A stretch of 64,000 nt of DNA from Eucalyptus grandis (taxonomy: Eukaryota; Streptophyta; Magnoliopsida; Myrtales; Myrtaceae). The notes beneath the pieces are model-generated. The model had not been told where the DNA came from. It worked only from the letters and a program-made list of their open reading frames with translations, and did not search any database. The position numbers were made by a program, and so were the translations under genes. Below are positions 11,116-23,900 of this stretch, piece by piece. How positions within the stretch are numbered: position 1 is the stretch's first letter; each line of letters opens with the position of its first letter. The DNA is taken from NCBI RefSeq assembly GCF_016545825.1, contig NC_052621.1, positions 23,090,940-23,154,939 on the forward strand. Reading direction: 5' to 3'.

Positions 11116-12599
11116 ATGTCACTCATTCAATTGAAAACTAACAGCCTTGTGTTTTCCATGAATGCAACTCTCACAGAAATCTAACTCAACATTTTGTTAA
11201 CCTAGAAGTAATTTTTTCGAGTGTAATTGCTTTACACCCTTTTCACCAAGATGTCTCAAACGATAATGCTAAAAAGTTGACAAATTAATTGTAGCTACTA
11301 TAGTTGCAACTATATCAATGATATTGTCTTCTTGGAGAAGGTAAAGTGTATCCGTACACTTTCTCTTTGCTACTACTCTTACCCCCGAGGTTATTTTCCA
11401 CTCTCAGCATCCAAATATTGCTATCAAATTTTCTTGGTCAAGTTTACTAGTTGAGATCCGATTTTTCTTTAATTCTGGAATATGCCTAATTTCACACAAA
11501 ACTAGACATCCTCCACCCGAGATGTTCATAGTCACATTTCATTTTCCAATAATTGGACACGTGTGGCCATTTCCCACAACTACTTGCCCGAAATCTCCAC
11601 TGGCATAATCATCAAATATTTCTCTTTGCAAGGTGCAATGGAAAGAAAAAATGGAATCAATAAACCACTTATCTGTCATCAAGTCAAACCCTGCAGACAA
11701 ACACAAGTTCTTTAGCAAAGGTTCATCACTAACCACATTAGCTCCTTGATTCTCATCTTGTTGCTTCTTTTTGTAAGCTTCATATTAAAACCTCTGGTGT
11801 CCGGTTTAATGACAAAACCAACACTTATCTTGTGCAACTTGTCTTTTACCCATTGATTGTGACCTACCACAGCTGCTGAATTTTCTTCTGCTTTTACTTC
11901 TTCCATGGTTCTCCACTGCTAGTGCTGTTGAAGATGTAGATGCCGAAAAATTATCTCCACCTACGACTTTCCTTTGCATCTCTTTATCCAAACGATGCCA
12001 CTCACAACATCATCCAGAGTCAAATCATCCTTCATAGTGCTTGAACTTCCCTACACTACGGTATTGTAGCTTTCCGTAAGGGAAGATAAAAATAATAAAG
12101 CTTGGAGCTTCATATCTAGATTTATGTCTGTGGATTTCAACTAACCCATGACCTGCGTGAAATTATTAATATGCTTTGCCACATAACCTTTGTTAGATAA
12201 CTTCATATTAACCAGTTTCTTCAGCAAAACTACCCGATTTGATGTGGACGACTTCTCATAAATATTCGTTAGAATATCCATGGCTTCTTTTACAATTTTT
12301 GCTTTCGTGATGTGGTATCCTGTCTTTTTCGTCAACCCTAGACGAATCGCACCTAATGCCTTTCAATCAAGAATTTTCCATTCGGCTTCTGCTGTTGGAT
12401 CCACTTCAACCATCTTAGGTTTCCAACCCTTAAGTGGTGTATAGAGATCTTTTGTATAAAGATAATCCTCGATTTGGATTTTCCACCATCCAAAATCCTG
12501 CCCATCAAACTTATCGATTCTAATTTATCTTCTGCTATACCATTTGCTTTCAATCGAACGTCACCGAAAAACCCTTGATGTCTCGATTAGCCAACACAA
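11116..12599 (-). pseudogene. Copia A gag and pre-integrase fragments
   Basis: Minus-strand fragments of a Ty1/copia gag. The stretch 12335-12141 (MTKKTGYHITKAKIV..., LVNMKLSNKGYVAKHINNF) resembles the UBN2-type capsid region. A broken zinc knuckle (CWFC) appears around 11830, and the GAG-pre-integrase motif CESCIHGKH around 11170. Several frameshifts and stops separate them. The start lies just inside the primer binding site at 12600-12611. Confidence 0.78.
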
Positions 12600-12611
12600 G
12601 CTCTAATACCA
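12600..12611 (-). promoter_or_regulatory. Primer binding site of copia A
   Basis: On the minus strand the sequence is tggtattagagc, 11 of 12 bases of the common plant retrotransposon primer site complementary to initiator methionine tRNA (tggtatcagagc). It lies two bases inside the 5' LTR end. Confidence 0.8.
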
Positions 12612-12613
12612 GT

Positions 12614-13018
12614 TGTTATGAAATCGCATGCTGATTCTAAGAAAATAAAAGCAGAATATAATAATAAAAGACAGAATCATAAGAATACGCCAAAAAATTT
12701 GTTATCGAAGTTCACTCACACCTAGGCTACATCTCTACGCAGAGGCACTTTGTGAATCCATTAGACTTTGAAGAAAGTTGGAATATAATGATGATTTTCT
12801 CTCAAGATCAATGCACGAAGAGATTGAGAACCATCACAAAGAAAAAAAAACTCACTTTTTTTCTTATCTCTTTTTCTTGCCTCTCTATTTTCTTTCTTAG
12901 CGTCTTCACAGCTAGCGTCTTGCTATTGCCAATATAAAGGTGTAGTTTTTACCCTAAAAGCAAATCTAATAGAAAAGATAAAAAAGTCCATAAAAAAGAT
13001 TTTGCTCCATCTACGACA
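12614..13018 (-). repeat. Copia A 5' LTR
   Basis: This 405-bp LTR on the minus strand starts TGTCGTAGATGG (13018) and ends TTTCATAACA (12614). Its first 130 bp match the 3' LTR remnant at 2289-2421 at clearly less than full identity, so the element is old. The flank beyond is aaaac (13019-13023). Confidence 0.85.
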
Positions 13019-13367
13019 AAACATTGGCTTTTCCTCTTCATAACAAGCACCAGTAGATCTAATGTATGTTTATGTAATGATGATCAACCTTGTCGCGGTT
13101 CTTATGTCTGATTATCAAGCTACGCCAATCAGAGACGAGAACTAGTGATATACATCTTTTCATCTACAGGTAGGCCACAAGGCAATCTAATCCTCATTTT
13201 CAATGTATCTGTAAAATATTAAAAGGAAGTTCTTTGTTGGACAAGAACTCTCTTACGAGATGAAAGAATATAGAAAATAACTAGTAAGGTTCTGTATTGT
13301 GTACTTGTGAAATGGTCTGTGGAAACTATAATTATGAAGATGTTGGTGTCCAACTTTGAATTCTCAT
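13019..13367. other. Unassigned spacer
   Basis: About 350 bp between copia A and the TRIM-like element. I see no coding region, repeat partner in the window or inverted repeat. Confidence 0.4.
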
Positions 13368-14407
13368 TGTTAGAGTTATTTACGAAAATTTTGATGATTT
13401 TCTACATCTCTTAATGTTGTATGAAAATCCTCTATGATTGCACTTATCTGGATTGATATGTTATCTTGTTTAGTCATTTCATAAATCCTATAATTAGGCT
13501 AATGTAATCTTTGTTATAATATAACGATAAATACATAATTACTCCCTTCCGCAAATCTTTCTTATTTCTCAACTTGGGATTAGAGCTAGTTGATCCTCAA
13601 GTGCATCGGGTGCACTTGCATCCGATTCACACCCAAGTGCATTTCCGGAGCTAATATTATTTCTTGTCATTTCTTTTCCAATAAGTCCTAATATCCTCCA
13701 ATCAAGTTGTTTTCAATAATATTCATCTGGTCTGATAGCCAACACACTTTTGTTGCATAGTATGCAAATCCCTCTCATATGAGGAAGCACTTAGTTGAGT
13801 AGATTCCATGATGTTCATATCTTGATGCCAATTGCAATGGTTGCATCACCCATACGAGCCTTTCATGGAGGTGGCGTTTCTTTCAATGCTAGCCGCATAG
13901 GCCACATCACTCAATAACTATTTTCCCAATCTAGCAATATAGGTCGCTTGATGTTAGAAGCCAGTCGTATAGGCCACATCACTTAGCTACTGTTTTGCAA
14001 GCCAACCGCATAAGTCGCTTGCTATTTCCACTTTGATTCTCGTTGTTTCACATGATGTTTCAAGAAGTCACACCATTACCAAACTCACTGATCTCAAACC
14101 AACTAGATCTAGAAATTTTCCCATGAACAGCTGCAAGATGTCGCCTCATTAGCCATGACTCAGCTGTTAGGCACTGTTAATAAGACTTGCACTCTTGAGT
14201 TTGAGAGGGATGTTAAATATAATTAGGAAAATCCTGATGGTTTTCTGCATCTCTCAATATTGTGTGAATATACTTTGTGATTATGTGAATCTTGATTGAT
14301 ATATTATCTTATGTAGTCATTTCATAAAGCCTATTAATAAGCTGATGTAATCTTATATAACAATATATACATAATTACTCTCTTCTGCATATCTTTCTTA
14401 TTTCTCA
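13368..14407 (+). mobile_element. TRIM-like small non-autonomous LTR element
   Basis: Two direct repeats of about 200 bp (13368-13571 and 14211-14407), both starting TGTTA and ending TTTCTTATTTCTCA, flank 639 bp with no gag or pol. A primer-site-like tgggattagagc (13575-13586, 10 of 12 to the tRNA-Met site) follows the 5' LTR. A purine tract ttgagaggga (14201-14210) precedes the 3' LTR. Total size is 1.04 kb, as for TRIM or small LTR elements that depend on proteins from other elements. I see no convincing flanking duplication. The family 1 chromovirus inserted at its last two bases. Confidence 0.78.
13598..13618 (+). other. Leader hairpin in the TRIM-like element
   Basis: caagtgca-tcggg-tgcacttg forms a perfect 8-bp stem with a 5-base loop, 12 bases after the primer site. 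It could be a packaging or dimerisation element, or chance. That function is inference. Confidence 0.5.
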
Positions 14408-14410
14408 AAT

Positions 14411-17400
14411 TGTCACGCCCCGAACCTTGGGCACGCACACATCCCTTGGTGGTCGATTAATTGTGACGTTCCTAGGACTCATTGCCAACCCATTCATTTT
14501 ATGCACATGTAGAAGTGAACTAATAAATCTTCATATAACAATCAACACATGGATAGAAAAGCAGGACAACCAATTAACACAAAACATATTTTATCAGCAA
14601 ATCAGGTCAGTCCTACAGAGTTATACACAAAAGATCTGGACCTAAAAAGGAGTTACCAAGCCAACTCTACCTCGGACCCTATCTACTTGGGATCCAAGTC
14701 TACTACAACACAGTCATGGATGTCGATGTCTAATGGGTCAGCTATCTCTACTGCAGGCTTTTCAACCTCGGGTCCTTGGTTCGCCTCGATATTAGTTATA
14801 ATATCGGTATCAAGCATGGGGTCGAGATCCACCACATACTCAGCATCGACAGCAGGTTCGTCGAAATCATCCAAGGAGCCCTCTCGAACACCATTGGGCC
14901 CGTGACATAACCACGCTTTGAATCGGTAAGGTACCAACTGAGGTAGGCCCTCATCGACCCAAATGGTAGTCATGACAAGCTCACGGGTCCAGTTGGGGTT
15001 CTCGTGGATAGGAAGTATGGTACACTAGGTCTCCGCCTCCTGTGGCCACCCAAAATAAACATGGTGCACCTTCATCTAAGGACCTGTAAAATTTTAAACC
15101 ATGATAGAGTGAGACAAGGTCTCAGCGAGTCTACACCTTAAACCTCGATTATGATGGGAATTCACCTAGAGGTAGCCTAAGTATACACCATATAAGACTT
15201 ACCTCACCTCAGTACCTCCTTGTACATTAGTACAGCTCATATAATATATACAAATGCAGCAAGCATAAATCATTAATTGGAACACCTCATAATATATATC
15301 AATCAATCACAAGGGTCCTGATTATAAGTCCAAATCGTTATGACACGTCTCATTTCGTGCCACACAATTTCGTCCCATAATCAAGCACGGCTATTTCAAT
15401 CACTCAAGCATGTTCCAATTAATTATGACCCAACGGCCATGGCCAACTCAATAGTTGGTAGTCATCTAGCATAACTGGGTGTCGTCCCGCTTCGTCGGGA
15501 ACAACAACGTCTATATCTAGACAGCATTTCTGAAGGAGCATCGGCCCAGCCTCCATTGCGACCAGCATCTGTTGACGTGGGGCATCTGAACTTAATCAGG
15601 CATCGTCCAGTGTAAATGCATCGTGATGGGTTCCGATAGCGATCACACACACATCCAATCTTGGCCAAGGACATCGTGTTTTGTATTCAAATATCTCAAT
15701 TTCAAATAATGTACTTGGCCTATTTTTTCCATATTAAAAACACCAGGTAAAATAATTGTGCGTGGTTACACAGTCAAATCGAACCATAAAACATGATATA
15801 TTCTCTTTTTAAAATTCCACGATTTTATATAGTACATAAAACATTTTTGGCGTAAAAAACCGACACCTAGTATTTTTCTAATTAAATACCATAAAATCAT
15901 ATTTTTGCAATAATAATTAAAAAAGTATCATCGAGTGTGACATCCTGAATTTCAAGTTATGCTTTCGATTGAATAAGTTGAACTTTTCATCGATGCGCTT
16001 ATAGTTCTTTCCTTTGAGTTGGCCACTCACTAGATAACTAGCCTATCAGATGAAACCGTTAATGTATTTTAACACAATAGACTTGAGAATTTGATCAGGA
16101 ATTGATTGTTTGACCGTGCTAGTCTGCAAGAGTCATTACAACATTGTCGAAATCGATCAAAGATCAGAGATAGGTTGATTCGACTGAGATATGTGATCAA
16201 AATGTTGGGTGATTCCACCTGATTGCAAAATCCTCGTTGATCGGTACTAGACCGATTTTTCTGTCGTTTTGCTACCCTTTGTCCGTATTTGAAATATCGA
16301 GATTTTCACGACAACCGAGAGTTGCTAATGTGTCGAAGATGTACGATGTGGCTCAGAAATAATCGACCACGGGCCAATTGCACTAAAAATTCCTAAAAGC
16401 TACCCGGTAGGTTAGGTCACGCTAAAATCGCGTCATATTGAAATTAACCGCAAATTTGAACCCGGTTTCAGAAATTGAAAATTCTATCATGTCACGATTT
16501 ATTTTAGAACGTCGACTCATCCTCGAAAGGATTTTCGGCGAGTTTGGAATTTTTACGAAAAATCAATTCGGACGATTCGGAAAAGAACGGAAATTGGGAT
16601 GGACCAAATTGAATGGATTTTTGACTTCCAAACCGAGCTACTTGGTGAAATGAAATTATAGAAATTGTGTGGGCTTCTTCTTCATCAAAATTGGACATCA
16701 AATTGGGGAATTTGTGGAAGAAATTGAAGTAAATTCATAGCTAGGCTTGGGGCTGGAATTTTGGCACCAAATTGAGCTATTTGTGGATTTAATTTCAAGA
16801 AAGTAATAGGGAGGGGGCAAGCATTCAATAAAGGGGATATGTTTGTTGACTTCTTCCCACTCTTCTTCCTCGGCACGCCAATTTCCACCGCCCTTGTCTG
16901 TTCTAGCTTTCCTTTCATTTCTATCAACCACGCAGCTCTTTCATTTAGAATTTTGCAGCCTACCACTTCATCCCTCATCTCATGCTAGCATCATCATCAT
17001 TGTCTCATTCCCCACCAACCGACACCCCATCCTCTCGTGGCTTCATTTTTCCGAGTCAACCCCGCAAATTCTCCAACAAAGTCTTCATCTTGCTTGGTCA
17101 TTCCTAGCAATGACAACCACATGCCAGCTCGCCCCTCTTCACCATCCTTTGTTCCCCCTCTGGTCAAGCACCAACGACTCCTCTCCCGACGTCGACTCTA
17201 GTAGTCCGTGAGCTCCCTCCGAATTCTACAACTCCACCGAAGCAGCTCCAATCCAGCGTCATCATCACCATTGTAGCTCTTGCCTTGTAGCTCCAGCCGT
17301 CCAACAAACCGTGTGCCAGCTACTAGAGCCCCGCCGTAGCTCGGCTTGGTCCCCGCTACAGGCCTGTTGTCCCGTCTTCGTCGTTTCAACCGTCGAAGTT

Positions 17401-20400
17401 GCTAGGTTCAGCCTTCTTGGCCAACAAGCAAAAGCTGAAGACCAGCAAGGGTTTTAGACTTTGGTAGGCTTTTCTGAGCTTTTCCGGCCTTGCTTGGTAT
17501 CACCGCTTCGGAGTTTATCGGCTGCCGTCGCAGTGAACCAGTTTCGCGCTAAACTGGTGAGTTTATGCACTAAGCTCTACTTAGTAGGCTAATGACGTTT
17601 AAGGGGTGTTTAGTTTAAGTTAATTATGGATTATGTGGTTAGTTAGATTAGATTAGTGATTTAATTAATTAATTATGCATGTTAGGTGGTTAGAATGGCT
17701 AAATTAGCATCTAGATAGATTGTATTATTTATCTAGATTGGTTCAAGAATTTTCTAGGTTCGTTTCGGTATTTAATTAGGCATTTCCGGCTTAAGTTATC
17801 CTTTTTGGTATTTAAATTGATTTATTTAATTAATTTTAGAACTTATTTAATTATTTATTATTTTCCGGAAATCAGACCGGGATAGTCGATAACCGGAATT
17901 TCGTGCTAATTGCAATGGTGTATTCACTTTATGCAATTGGATGTTAATTTGTGCAAATTGAGTGCTGATTGGAATTTTGGTTATTTATTCCAAAATTTGT
18001 GAATTTCGATATTTATTCAGAAAATCTCGGGTGTCGGATTTTAGCACCGAAAATGGTTTTATATACTATATAAAATAGTGGGATTTCAAAAGGAAGAGTA
18101 TCAATTTTTTTGTGTGAATTGACCGTGTACCCACATATGACTATTTTAGACTATTTTACAGTGTATTTCTAATGCGAAGAAAATAGGCGAGGTTCACCAT
18201 TTTAATTAAGGTATTTGAGTGCAATGCACGGTGTCCTGAGTCGAGATTGAATGGTCGTGTGTTAGTTAAGAGAACCGAGCCTGGGTTGTTAAGCCGGACG
18301 TTACCCATTCATTTGGGACTCGGGTCGCAATAGATTCTGGACCTACGCTCTTTCGAGAAAGTCGTCTTTACGAGACATAGCCGTGCTCAAAGGAGGTGAC
18401 ACGACGCTTGGCAATGCCAGAAGACCGCCAAACTTAGAGTTGGCTATACCCTTTAGGGGTGTAATTAACAATTGGAACGCATGGTTGGTTGAGTTAGTTG
18501 AGCCGGATTATGAGACAAAACTGTGTGGCATGGTATGGGATGTGTCATAACTGTTTGGCCTTATAATCGGGACCCTTGTGATTTATTGAGTTGAGTGAGG
18601 CATTTCAATTGTTGTGTGTATTGATTTTATGTATGGTGTATATGAACTGTGCTAACCTGTAGAGTGGATCTGAGACGAGGTAAGTTTCTGTGGTTGTATG
18701 ATTATGTGGTTAGGATGCCTCTTCGCGTATTACCCTCCTAATCGAGGTTTAGAGTGTGAACTCGTTGAGATTTATATCTCACCCCATCGTGGGCTCAATT
18801 CTTGTCAGGGCCGTAGAGTGGGGGATCTGGAGCCGAGTTGAGATGATCTGAAGTGTAGGTTAGATAGGACAGTTCCTTTTTGTGAGACAGTCTTTTGAAG
18901 TCTTTTGATTATAGACTTTTGTATATGGCTCAATGTGTACATAAAAACATGTTTTGTTTGTGAATCTGTTTCCTACTTTTCTATCCCAAGTTGTTGATGC
19001 CAGGGGATTAGTAATTCGCTTCCACATGTGCATTAAAATGAATGGGTCGGCGACGCATCCTGGGAACGTCGCATTTGTATCGACCACAAAGGGATGTGCC
19101 CTCACTCAAGAATCGGGGCATGACATCGAGTACTCAATTTCACAAACCAAAATAACCATGACTATAGCGTAAAATTCTGTCAACCAGTTATCCAGTATAA
19201 TTTACGCAATTAATAACTAATTAAATAAATTGCAAAATATTTAAATTAAACCCTCTAATCTAACCACCCAATTGAACTAATTAACTAATCTAGCTAGTAT
19301 AATCACCTTAATCTAATTAGGCTACTAACTAATCTATCTAACCACCTAATTATCTAATTAAATTAACCAACTTAATACTTACACTAACTAATTTAACCTT
19401 AAACCTAATTAAACCTAAACTAATCTTCCTTTAAGAGTAATTAACCCCATAATTAGAGCTTAGGATGTTAACTCACCAGTCTAGTGAGATAACGGGTCCT
19501 TGGTGACGGCGGCGCGATGGAGACCAAAACTGGGGCCTATGGCGGCACCAAAGGAGGCCGAGAAAGGGCTAAAAACATCCTTGCAACTCACGGCTTGGAG
19601 TTGGAATACCGATTTTGTGGAAGGCTGAACCGGTCAGGGCTAAGGCGGTTCGGCTTGGTTAGCGGCGTGGGGACGGGCAGAACAATTCAGTGGCAACTTG
19701 GGCAGCTGGAACGAAGCAGGCGAGCAGGCAACTCGGTCAAGACGGCGGTCGAGCAGGGCTGGTCGACAGTTGCTGGCACGGGGGGACATGCGAGTGGTAG
19801 CGATGGGGATTGGAGTGCTGGTCAAGCGGGGGACGGCGCGCGGCCAGTTGGTCGCTAGACCGGCGGACGAGCGATTGGGGTGGTGCTGGCCTTGGCTAGT
19901 TGGTTAGCTTGAGTTGCAGCTGGAAAAAGGAAGTGAAGGAGATGAAGAGCTAAGGAAGAAGAAGTTGTCTGCTCAAGGGCGAGGGCTAGGTGACCAAGAG
20001 GGGAGATGGAGGGGACAAGGGCCAACAAAGTCTTCAACCTAGCCAATGAGGGACAAGGGTGAAATATCTCAAGCACTTGAGTGTTTGGCACCAAAGTCTT
20101 TTGCTCTTTCTATCCAAGCTTCATCCACAAGCCAATTTCCCTTCAAAACTTCACCAAATGAACTCAATTTGAAGGCCAAATGCAGCCAGCCAGCATCTCC
20201 TACGAATTTGCACCCAAATTTCTTCCAAATCCTCACCAATTAAACCAAATTGGCCTCCAAAAATACCAACTAGGGTGCCCATACGAATTTCCATAATTTC
20301 CCTCACAAACTAACTCACTTTGAAGGCCAAATATCCACTTAAAAATGCCCCTCCGAATTTCCTTGAATTAATTTTGCCAAATTCCAATTTTCCGCCAAAA

Positions 20401-20921
20401 TTCCGGGTTCGACGGAAATTTCCCAAAAGATGAGACGAGTTCAATTTCATGGTTAAAATCAACCGGATGCAATTTTAATGTGACATAACCTACCAAGTAG
20501 CTTTTATAGATTTTATTGCATTTGACCCGTAGTCGATAATTTTGACCCATGTTTGTGCATCTCTAACTCATAGGCGACCGTCGGTACAGAACCGATAGAA
20601 AAATCGGGTCGGTGTCATTCGACACGAATTTTGCAATTATGTGGAATCACCCACAATTTAATTATGTGCTTTTGTCGAATCAACCTATCTCCGATCTTTA
20701 ATTGATTATAACGATGCCGTATTGACCCTTGCCGATTAGCACGGTAGAACAGTCGATTTCTGATCGAATTCTCAAGTCTGTCGCGTTTATATCCCTTAAT
20801 AGCTTTACCTGACATATTAATTATCTCGTGAGTGATCAGCTCAGAGAAAATGACCATAGGTGTGTCGATGAAAAGCCCATTTCATTTAATCGAAACAGGG
20901 TTGAATTTTCAAGATGTCACA
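14411..20921 (-). repeat. Family 1 3' LTR, split by a solo LTR
   Basis: The two halves (14411-15935 and 19131-20921) together make a 3.3-kb LTR that starts TGTGACATCTTG at 20921 and ends GGGGCGTGACA at 14411. The break is the solo LTR at 15936-19125. It matches the 5' LTR copy at 25832-29179 over its whole length. It includes a GC-rich segment (19500-19920) bounded by a splice-donor-like motif at 19468-19480, described among the findings. Confidence 0.88.
15936..19125 (+). mobile_element. Family 1 solo LTR, opposite orientation
   Basis: 3190 bp starting TGTGACATCCTG and ending CGGGGCATGACA, flanked by the perfect duplication tcgag (15931-15935 and 19126-19130). There is no internal sequence, so a complete element inserted and was later reduced to one LTR by recombination between its LTRs. 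It lies inside an LTR of the same family but on the opposite strand, making a large inverted-repeat arrangement. Short frames inside (16438-16653, 16843-17211) are not genes. Confidence 0.9.
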
Positions 20922-20922
20922 A

Positions 20923-20935
20923 CTCTTCCCCTCTT
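20923..20935 (-). promoter_or_regulatory. Polypurine tract of family 1 chromovirus
   Basis: On the minus strand aagaggggaagag lies directly before the TGTGACATC start of the 3' LTR. This is the expected place and composition for the plus-strand DNA primer. Confidence 0.75.
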
Positions 20936-23900
20936 ATAAAAATTTTGTCCTTGAAATTTAAACCATTACAAATCTTCTTCAAAAAGGTGGGGTATTGTTG
21001 TCTCATCGATTCTTCACTTTCCCACGTTACTCCTTCTGTCCCGTGATGTTGCCAGGCCACTTTGACCAAAGAGATCGTCTTGTTGTGCTGAACTTGCTCC
21101 TTTCGATCTACAATCTAAACTGGTCTCTCCACGTATGACACTCTATCATCCACGTCTAATTCTTCAAAATTTAGCACATGGGTTGGGTCAGATTCATACT
21201 TCCTCAACATCAACACGTGGAAGACATCATGTACCTGAGCAAGTCTTGGCGGCAACACAAGACGATATGCCAAGGTCCCTATTCACTCCAAAATTTCAAA
21301 GGAACTGACGTACCTCAAACTCAACTTCCCTTTCTTGCCGAAGCACGAAGTACCCCTCATTGGCGGCACTTTAAGAAATACGTGTTCACCAACTTGGAAC
21401 TCCAATGGTCTTCAACGCTTATCTACATAACTTTTCTAGTGACTCTGAGCAGTCTTTAGTCTTTCTTGAATAACTTTGACGGCGTCAACTGACTGCTGAA
21501 CCAACTCAAAGCCGGTGATCTTCCACTCTCTGACTTCATCCCAACAAACTGGAGTTCTGCATGCTTTGCCATACAATGCTTCAAATGGTGCCATTTGAAT
21601 GCTTTGCTGATAACTGTTGTTGTAGGCGAACTCAACTAGATGAAGTTGTTCCTCCCAACTTCCTTTAAAATCCAACACGCAAGCTCGCGGCATGTCCTTG
21701 AGGGTTTCAATCGTCCTCTCAGACTGGCCATCCATCTAAGGATGATAGGCCGTACTGTACTGTAGCTTCATTCCCAAGGTAGTCTGTAAACATTTCCATA
21801 AAGCAGCTATAAACTTCGGGTCTCGATCTGACGTAATCATCATTGGCACTCCATGTAGAAGAACTATCTGATGCACGTACAACTCAGCATATCTGTCCAA
21901 TGCATAGTCATTTCGTACGGCAGTGAAGTGAGCAGACTTCGTCAATCTGTCAACCACAACCCATATGGAATCATTACCTCACTGACTCCTTGGTAACCCC
22001 ATCACAAAATTTATCGTGATATGTTCCCATTTCCACTCGGGAATCTCAAGAGAATGCAAAAGTCCTCTCGGCTTGTAGTGCTGTGCTTTCACTTGCTAGC
22101 ACGTCAGACACTTGGCGACATGTCTGGCGATGTTCACCTTCATATCGGTCCACCAATAGTGTTGACGCAGATTATGATACATCTTCATACTGCCTAAATG
22201 AATGCTGTAACTATTACGATGAGCTTCTGACAAGATCTCCTCCTTAAGCTCTGCATCGTCAGGTACACACAATTGTGATCGAAACTTTGTATTCCATCTT
22301 TAGAATTCTGAAAGTCAATCTTCCTCTTTTCAGCATCCTCTTGCAGAATCTTCTAGATCTCAGGATCTATCAATTGCAACGTCTTAATTCTGATTTGCAC
22401 ATCCAGTTCAATTCTGAGGGTGGCCATAAGACTTGAAAGGTGGCCTACCTCAAATTTGAAAACCAAATCTTGAGCTTCTTCGAGTAAGATCCACTCCTTA
22501 ATCATTATCTGTGTAATCGAAGACTTCCGACTCAATGCATCTGCGACCTTATTAGCTTTTCCGGTATGATACGGGATGTCACAATTGTAGTCCTTAAAAA
22601 GTTTCATCCAATGACGCCGTCTCATGTTCAACTCCTTCTGAGAGAATAAATACTTGAGACTCTGATGGTCTGTAAAGATTTAGAACCTTTCTCTGCACAA
22701 GTAGTGTCTCCAAATCTTCAGAACGAAGATAATCGCTGTGAGTTCTAAGTCATGCGTCGGGTAATTCAACTCATGAGGTCTCAACTGACAGGATGCGTCT
22801 GCAATGACTCTGCTATGTTGCATTAATATGCAACCCAGTCCTCTGAATGACGCATCACTATAGATCTCATATCCTCCAAGACCAGACGAAATTGTCAGCA
22901 TTGATGCGGTAGTCAGTTTTTGCTTAAGCTCTTGAAAACTACGCTCGCACTTATTCGTCCATACGAACTTCTCTACCTTTTTCAGCAGTCTAGTCAGCGG
23001 CATGGCTATCGCAGAGAATCCTTCCACGAATTGTCTGTAGTAACTTGCCAATCCCAGGAAGCTTCTGATCTCTATCACTGTCGTCGGTCTTGGCTAATTA
23101 ATCACTGCTTCGATCTTAGTTGGGTCCATGAAGATTCCTTCATCTGAAATCACGTGACCTAAGAAAGCTACACGAGTTAACCAAAACTCGCTCTTACTGA
23201 ACTTGGCATACAATCCATGATTTCATAGAGTTTGAAGCACTATCCTTAATTGTCTTTCGTGCTCCTCTAGACTTCTCGAGTACACCAGGATGTCGTTGAT
23301 GAACACTATCACGAACTGATCCAGATACTTCTTGAATACTCGATTCATCAGATCCATGGAAACAACTGGGGCGTTGGTCAAACCAAGCGGCATTACGGTA
23401 AATTCATAATGGCTGTAACGCATACGAAACGCCGTCTTCGGTATATCTTCTTTCTTGATCCTCAGCTGATGATAACTTGTTCGCAGGTCGATCTTGGAAA
23501 ATATCGACGCTCCTTGCAACTAGTTAAACAAGTTGTCGATCCTCAGTAATAGGTATTTGTTCTTGATCGTCACCTGGTTAAGTTGTTGATAGTCGATGCA
23601 AAAACACAACGAACCATCTTTCTTCCTCACGAACAAAATTGGTGCTCCTTAAGGTGATGCACTGAGACATATGAGTCCTTTATCCAACAACTTTTGCATT
23701 TGCACCTTTAGTTCCTTCAATTCTGATAAACGCCATATGGTAAGGAGCCTTAGAGATTGGCTTTGTCCCGAGGGCCAACTCAATCACGAACTTGATCTTC
23801 CTTTCTAAGGGTAGACCAAGCAATTCCTTCGGAAACACATCAGCAAACTCCTATACCATAATAATGTCCTCCATCTTCGGCTCCTCAACTGTCGTATCCA

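Larger units (their letters stand above)
2289..13018 (-). mobile_element. Copia A: degenerate Ty1/copia LTR retrotransposon
   Basis: Read on the minus strand the order is: 5' LTR (12614-13018), primer binding site, gag, protease/integrase, reverse transcriptase, RNase H, polypurine tract, and remnant 3' LTR (2289-2421). Integrase lies before reverse transcriptase, which defines Ty1/copia. A chromovirus family 1 solo LTR (4197-9233) sits between the pol fragments, and a MITE-like element (about 10129-11111) splits the pre-integrase region. Coding parts carry many stops and frameshifts, so the element is dead. The outer target duplication cannot be tested because one end lies in the gap. Confidence 0.85.

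Noticed and set aside
13363..13367. Target duplication for the TRIM-like element
   Set aside because: The left flank ctcat and the right flank (aat followed by the chromovirus, then gctat at 49225) do not match.
19517..19858. Open frames in the GC-rich LTR segments (also 27744-28139, 61144-61368, 7843-8250)
   Set aside because: The reading frame is not conserved between LTR copies, with indels of any length. GC-rich DNA gives chance open frames. A leader-exon role fits better.
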